This document shows, piece by piece, positions 7,348 through 8,573 of a stretch of DNA of 8,573 nt; position 1 is the stretch's first letter, and each line of letters begins with the position of its first letter. A program made the position numbers and the translations under genes. The DNA is from an uncultured Bacilli bacterium. GTDB lineage: Bacteria; Bacillota_I; Bacilli_A; RF39; UBA660. The stretch spans positions 1 to 8,573 of the forward strand of contig CAKONF010000035.1 of assembly GCA_934097015.1 (NCBI GenBank). The letters run 5' to 3'. The notes beneath the pieces were generated by a model. That model had not been told where the DNA came from. It did no database searches and was given only the letters and a program-made list of their open reading frames with translations.

Positions 7348-7842
7348 TTATTCGTTTATAGCATCTAACATTTCTTCTACTATAACTTTATTTATATCAT
7401 TTAAAGGTATACTATCAATTAAAACTAAATCTGTTGTTATTTCATTTATATTTGAATTATTATAAAAAGAATTTCTTACTTTTATTATTTCTTTTGTATT
7501 GATTTCATTTGCTTTAGTTTTAGGAGTTTTATTTATTATATATTGGCTAGAACTTCCAAAAGCCATAATTTGTGAACTTTCACTTAGAATATTATTGCCA
7601 TACAAATATTCAAAATCATTTTCAGAAAGTTTTATCAAATTTGAAATTCTTTCATAAAGAAGTTTTCTATATTTTTGATTTATATCATTCTATATATTTT
7701 TTCATTTGTTTGTATCTTTATATCCTCATAATAAAATTAAGCAATTATTAATTTTATTTGAAATATCTATTCTATAATTTTCTCCATATATTTCAACAAA
7801 GCTATTTATTATTTCTTTAGTGGTTTCCTTATTAAATTGCAT
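7348..7842 (-). pseudogene. Frameshifted gene of about 165 codons, family not recognised
   Basis: The coding signal starts at ATG 7842, with GGAG 8 bases upstream, and reads MQFNKETTKEIINSFVEIYG. It runs into TGA near 7727. One base over, the sense continues as YEDIKIQTNEKIYR until it meets TAA. The original frame then resumes as NDINQKYRKLLYERISN and runs without a stop to TAA at 7348. One base gained near 7728 and one lost near 7690 explain this. The last 96 codons are open from a TTG at 7638, which has no ribosome binding site. The conceptual protein is hydrophilic, about 164 residues, Asn/Lys/Glu-rich and helical, with no membrane segment or familiar motif. Two sequencing errors would also give this pattern. 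It sits next to the toxin-antitoxin-like module, suggesting accessory DNA. Confidence 0.6.
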
Positions 7843-7932
7843 TTTGTCCACTCCATAACTTCTATTAAAAATAAAACATAACTTTTTCATTTTTTTATAT
7901 TATTTAAAAAAATTCTAATATCAATTGGTCCG

Positions 7933-8031
7933 TTGCGATTGTAATAGTTATCTACAACTTTTTCACAAAAATAATTGATAATTTATCAATTCAGAAATAA
8001 TGTACCATAACTTATTAACATTTTGTAAAAA
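7933..8031. repeat. Left copy of a structured direct repeat flanking the toxin-antitoxin-like module
   Basis: The stretch shares TGCGA, the identical 13-mer ATCTACAACTTTT (7950-7962), ATTGATA, ATCAA and AACATTTT, in the same order, with the copy at 8482-8554. It contains a perfect 9-1-9 palindrome, AATTGATAA-T-TTATCAATT (7973-7991). A second weaker stem, TTGCGA with TCACAA (7933-7968), has one C-A mismatch that becomes a G-U pair in a minus-strand RNA. Together with the start of the toxin promoter it fills the roughly 300-base gap between the pseudogene and the peptide gene; no coding sequence is seen. Confidence 0.5.
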
Positions 8032-8046
8032 AATTTATTTGTTCGC

Positions 8047-8075
8047 TTGTTTTATAAATTTACTTATCATATAAT
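8047..8075 (+). promoter_or_regulatory. Promoter of the toxin mRNA
   Basis: TTGTTT (8047-8052) and a perfect TATAAT (8070-8075) are separated by 17 bp. Transcription should begin near 8081-8084, so the mRNA would open with CAGGAACATTTGAT, the left arm of the long inverted repeat. Confidence 0.7.
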
Positions 8076-8105
8076 TTTAACAGGAACATTTGATGTGAGT
8101 GTCGC

Positions 8106-8131
8106 CCTCCAATCTTGAGAAAGAAGGGAGG
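8106..8131 (+). promoter_or_regulatory. Hairpin sequestering the toxin Shine-Dalgarno
   Basis: CCTCC (8106-8110) pairs with GGAGG (8127-8131), the core of the strong ribosome binding site. Above an AA/AG internal loop, TCTT (8113-8116) pairs with AAGA (8121-8124), closed by a GAGA (GNRA-type) tetraloop at 8117-8120. This would mask the ribosome binding site. Such 5' stem-loops are known from fst and related type I toxin mRNAs. Confidence 0.65.
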
Positions 8132-8140
8132 CAGATAAAA

Positions 8141-8233
8141 ATGAAAACTAAAACTTTTATTATAAAAGTTCTAAAACTCATTGCTATCATTTTATTACTT
8201 TCTACCTTACTGGTGTTAGCAATAAAAAAATAG
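8141..8233 (+). CDS. 30-residue hydrophobic basic peptide, predicted type I toxin
   Basis: The peptide has a lysine-rich N-terminus (MKTKTFIIKVLK), a single hydrophobic helix of about 16 residues (LIAIILLLSTLLVLAI) and ends in KK. This is the size and build of membrane-acting type I toxins; its sequence does not match Fst, TxpA, BsrG or Hok as I know them. GGGAGG (8126-8131) with nine bases to the ATG is the strongest ribosome binding site in the window, yet it is folded into a hairpin. Codons 4-10 contain a perfect 9-1-9 hairpin (AACTTTTAT at 8152-8160, ATAAAAGTT at 8162-8170) that could further slow initiation. The gene has its own promoter and terminator, and an antisense RNA begins downstream and covers the 3' end. 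It would depolarise the membrane if expressed; that is inferred from architecture. A small regulatory or leader peptide is the alternative. Confidence 0.7.
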   Translation: MKTKTFIIKVLKLIAIILLLSTLLVLAIKK

Positions 8234-8259
8234 ACACTCTTCAGCATTGATAGAGTGTC
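8221..8259 (-). terminator. Intrinsic terminator of the antisense RNA
   Basis: On the minus strand GACACTCT and AGAGTGTC form a perfect 8-bp stem (8233-8259) with an inner TCA/TGA pairing, followed by TATTTTTTTATT. The T-tract lies on the minus side only; the plus strand continues with AAGTCTATT, so the toxin mRNA is not expected to end here. The toxin stop codon abuts the stem. Confidence 0.85.
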
Positions 8260-8337
8260 AAGTCTATTAAATTAGAGGCGACATTCACTTGCAAGATCAA
8301 ATGTTCCTCTTTTTTATTTTATGCAAATTTCTTTGAC
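8222..8337 (-). ncRNA. Predicted antisense RNA antitoxin, about 115 nt
   Basis: A minus-strand transcript from about 8337 to about 8222 is bounded by a TTGTAT-16-TATAAT promoter and a strong intrinsic terminator. It contains no meaningful reading frame (only a 6-codon ATG frame). Over about 100 nt it is fully complementary to the last codons and whole 3' untranslated region of the toxin mRNA, the same 3'-overlap arrangement as TxpA/RatA or BsrG/SR4. Its 5' part repeats the toxin mRNA's own 5' sequence (AGGAACATTTGAT and GTGAATGTCGCC). It would therefore compete with the mRNA 5' end for the same 3' arm. Its existence is inferred from signals in the sequence. Confidence 0.65.
8274..8320 (+). 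terminator. Intrinsic terminator of the toxin mRNA
   Basis: AGAGG (8274-8278) pairs with CCTCT (8306-8310), and inside it ACATT (8281-8285) pairs with AATGT (8300-8304), around a self-complementary CTTGCAAG (8288-8295). A run TTTTTTATTTT follows. The same bases form the 3' arm of the long inverted repeat, so this hairpin and the 5'-3' pairing of the mRNA exclude each other. Confidence 0.75.
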
Positions 8338-8343
8338 ATATTC

Positions 8344-8371
8344 ATTATACCATAAATAAAATATTATACAA
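8344..8371 (-). promoter_or_regulatory. Promoter of the antisense RNA
   Basis: On the minus strand TTGTAT (complement of 8366-8371) and a perfect TATAAT (complement of 8344-8349) are separated by 16 bp. Initiation is predicted at G 8337, seven bases beyond the -10. With the toxin promoter it drives two converging transcripts. Confidence 0.7.
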
Positions 8372-8450
8372 GTTTAGCATGATATGTTTTTTAATTATAA
8401 TCTTCATAAATTATTATTGCACTTATTATTTATATTTTTTATATATCAAA

Positions 8451-8467
8451 GTTCAAATAGTTTGAAC
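8451..8467. promoter_or_regulatory. 7-3-7 palindrome to the right of the toxin-antitoxin-like module
   Basis: GTTCAAA (8451-8457) and TTTGAAC (8461-8467) are perfect complements around TAG. Neither side has a proper T-tract, so it looks more like a protein-binding palindrome than a terminator. It lies about 80 bp upstream of the antisense-RNA promoter and just before the right-hand repeat copy. Apart from these elements, 8372-8573 holds no gene I can support. Confidence 0.35.
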
Positions 8468-8481
8468 ATATATTACCAACG

Positions 8482-8554
8482 GTGCGAGTGTCGTAATAAT
8501 CTACAACTTTTCGCATAAGACGATTGATATTCATCAAATCTCTATAAACATTTT
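8482..8554. repeat. Right copy of the structured direct repeat flanking the toxin-antitoxin-like module
   Basis: It shares the 13-mer ATCTACAACTTTT (8499-8511) and surrounding blocks with the copy at 7933-8031, exactly 549 bp away. Here the outer stem is perfect (TGCGA 8483-8487 with TCGCA 8511-8515), and the inner stem is GATTGAT (8522-8528) with ATCAAATC (8533-8540), one base bulged. About 15 bases present in the left copy are missing before AACATTTT. In both copies the two-stem layout is kept although the bases differ, which suggests a selected structure. Confidence 0.5.
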
Positions 8555-8573
8555 AACAAACAAAGATAAAATC

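Larger units (their letters stand above)
8082..8308. repeat. Interrupted inverted repeat at the two ends of the toxin transcript
   Basis: AGGAACATTTGAT (8082-8094) is exactly complementary to 8296-8308. The next bases GTGAGTGTCGCC (8095-8106) are complementary to 8277-8288 with a single G-to-A difference. The right copy has seven extra bases (CTTGCAA in the minus sense, 8289-8295) between the two blocks. In the toxin mRNA the 5' end can therefore fold back on the 3' end over about 25 base pairs. The antisense RNA carries the same sequence as the mRNA 5' end. No target-site duplication was found outside the arms. Confidence 0.8.

Noticed and set aside
7348..7638. A separate 96-residue gene starting at TTG 7638
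   Set aside because: There is no ribosome binding site before the TTG, and the same frame continues upstream as coherent protein (NDINQKYRKLLYERISN) back to a frameshift, so this is better read as the tail of a broken longer gene.
7680..7842. Mycoplasma-type code with TGA read as tryptophan, which would remove two of the stops in the broken gene
   Set aside because: A TAG stop still remains in that frame, and conserved tryptophans elsewhere in the window all use TGG.
7990..8020. A dif-like Xer site (AATAATGTACCATAACTTATTAAC)
   Set aside because: It faintly resembles dif arms, but the 11-6-11 spacing and arm symmetry do not hold.
8082..8308. A MITE or small insertion sequence with the inverted repeat as its ends
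   Set aside because: No target-site duplication flanks the arms, and the arms coincide exactly with the transcript start and terminator, which RNA folding explains better. It is not wholly excluded.
7933..8554. Integron attC sites flanking a toxin-antitoxin cassette
   Set aside because: The required GTTRRRY and RYYYAAC core sites are not present at the ends of the repeats.

Overview
The window is strongly AT-rich and uses the standard bacterial code: the invariant tryptophans of the arginyl-tRNA synthetase and the lipoteichoic-acid synthase are all TGG. Promoters are sigma-A-like (TTGNNN, 16-17 bp, TATAAT), ribosome binding sites are of the GGAG/GGTGA type, and terminators are intrinsic. With a lipoteichoic-acid synthase, a LiaF-like envelope protein and a DUF4097 protein, this points to a low-GC Firmicute (Bacilli/Clostridia or an uncultured relative close to Mollicutes). 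The species cannot be read from the sequence.

Positions 1-150 are non-coding: a C11 run next to two TTGGGG units, then a terminator. Positions 154-2223 (minus) encode an LtaS-type lipoteichoic-acid synthase. A divergent intergenic region follows, then a small DUF192 gene (2435-2740, plus) that converges on argS (2759-4498, minus). Upstream of argS lie a family-2 glycosyltransferase with a TPR tail (4567-5643, minus) and a two-gene envelope operon: a LiaF-like membrane protein (6491-7174) overlapping a DUF4097 protein (5694-6494) by an ATGA junction and closed by a terminator. Much of this region therefore concerns the cell envelope: polymer synthesis, probable glycosylation and envelope stress.

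From about 7.35 kb to the right end the window looks like accessory DNA. A gene of about 165 codons (7348-7842, minus) is broken by two compensating frameshifts. A compact module follows at 8047-8371, which I read as an undescribed type I toxin-antitoxin locus. It has a 30-residue basic, one-helix peptide with a strong Shine-Dalgarno folded into a GAGA-capped hairpin. A convergent antisense RNA of about 115 nt has its own promoter and terminator and overlaps the 3' end of the toxin mRNA. A long inverted repeat lets the 5' and 3' ends of the toxin mRNA pair. The module is bracketed by two diverged direct repeats 549 bp apart (7933-8031 and 8482-8554), which suggests a cassette that may be tandemly repeated beyond the right edge.

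All function calls come from motif reading, with no database search. The toxin-antitoxin call rests on gene architecture and RNA complementarity, not on homology to a known toxin.
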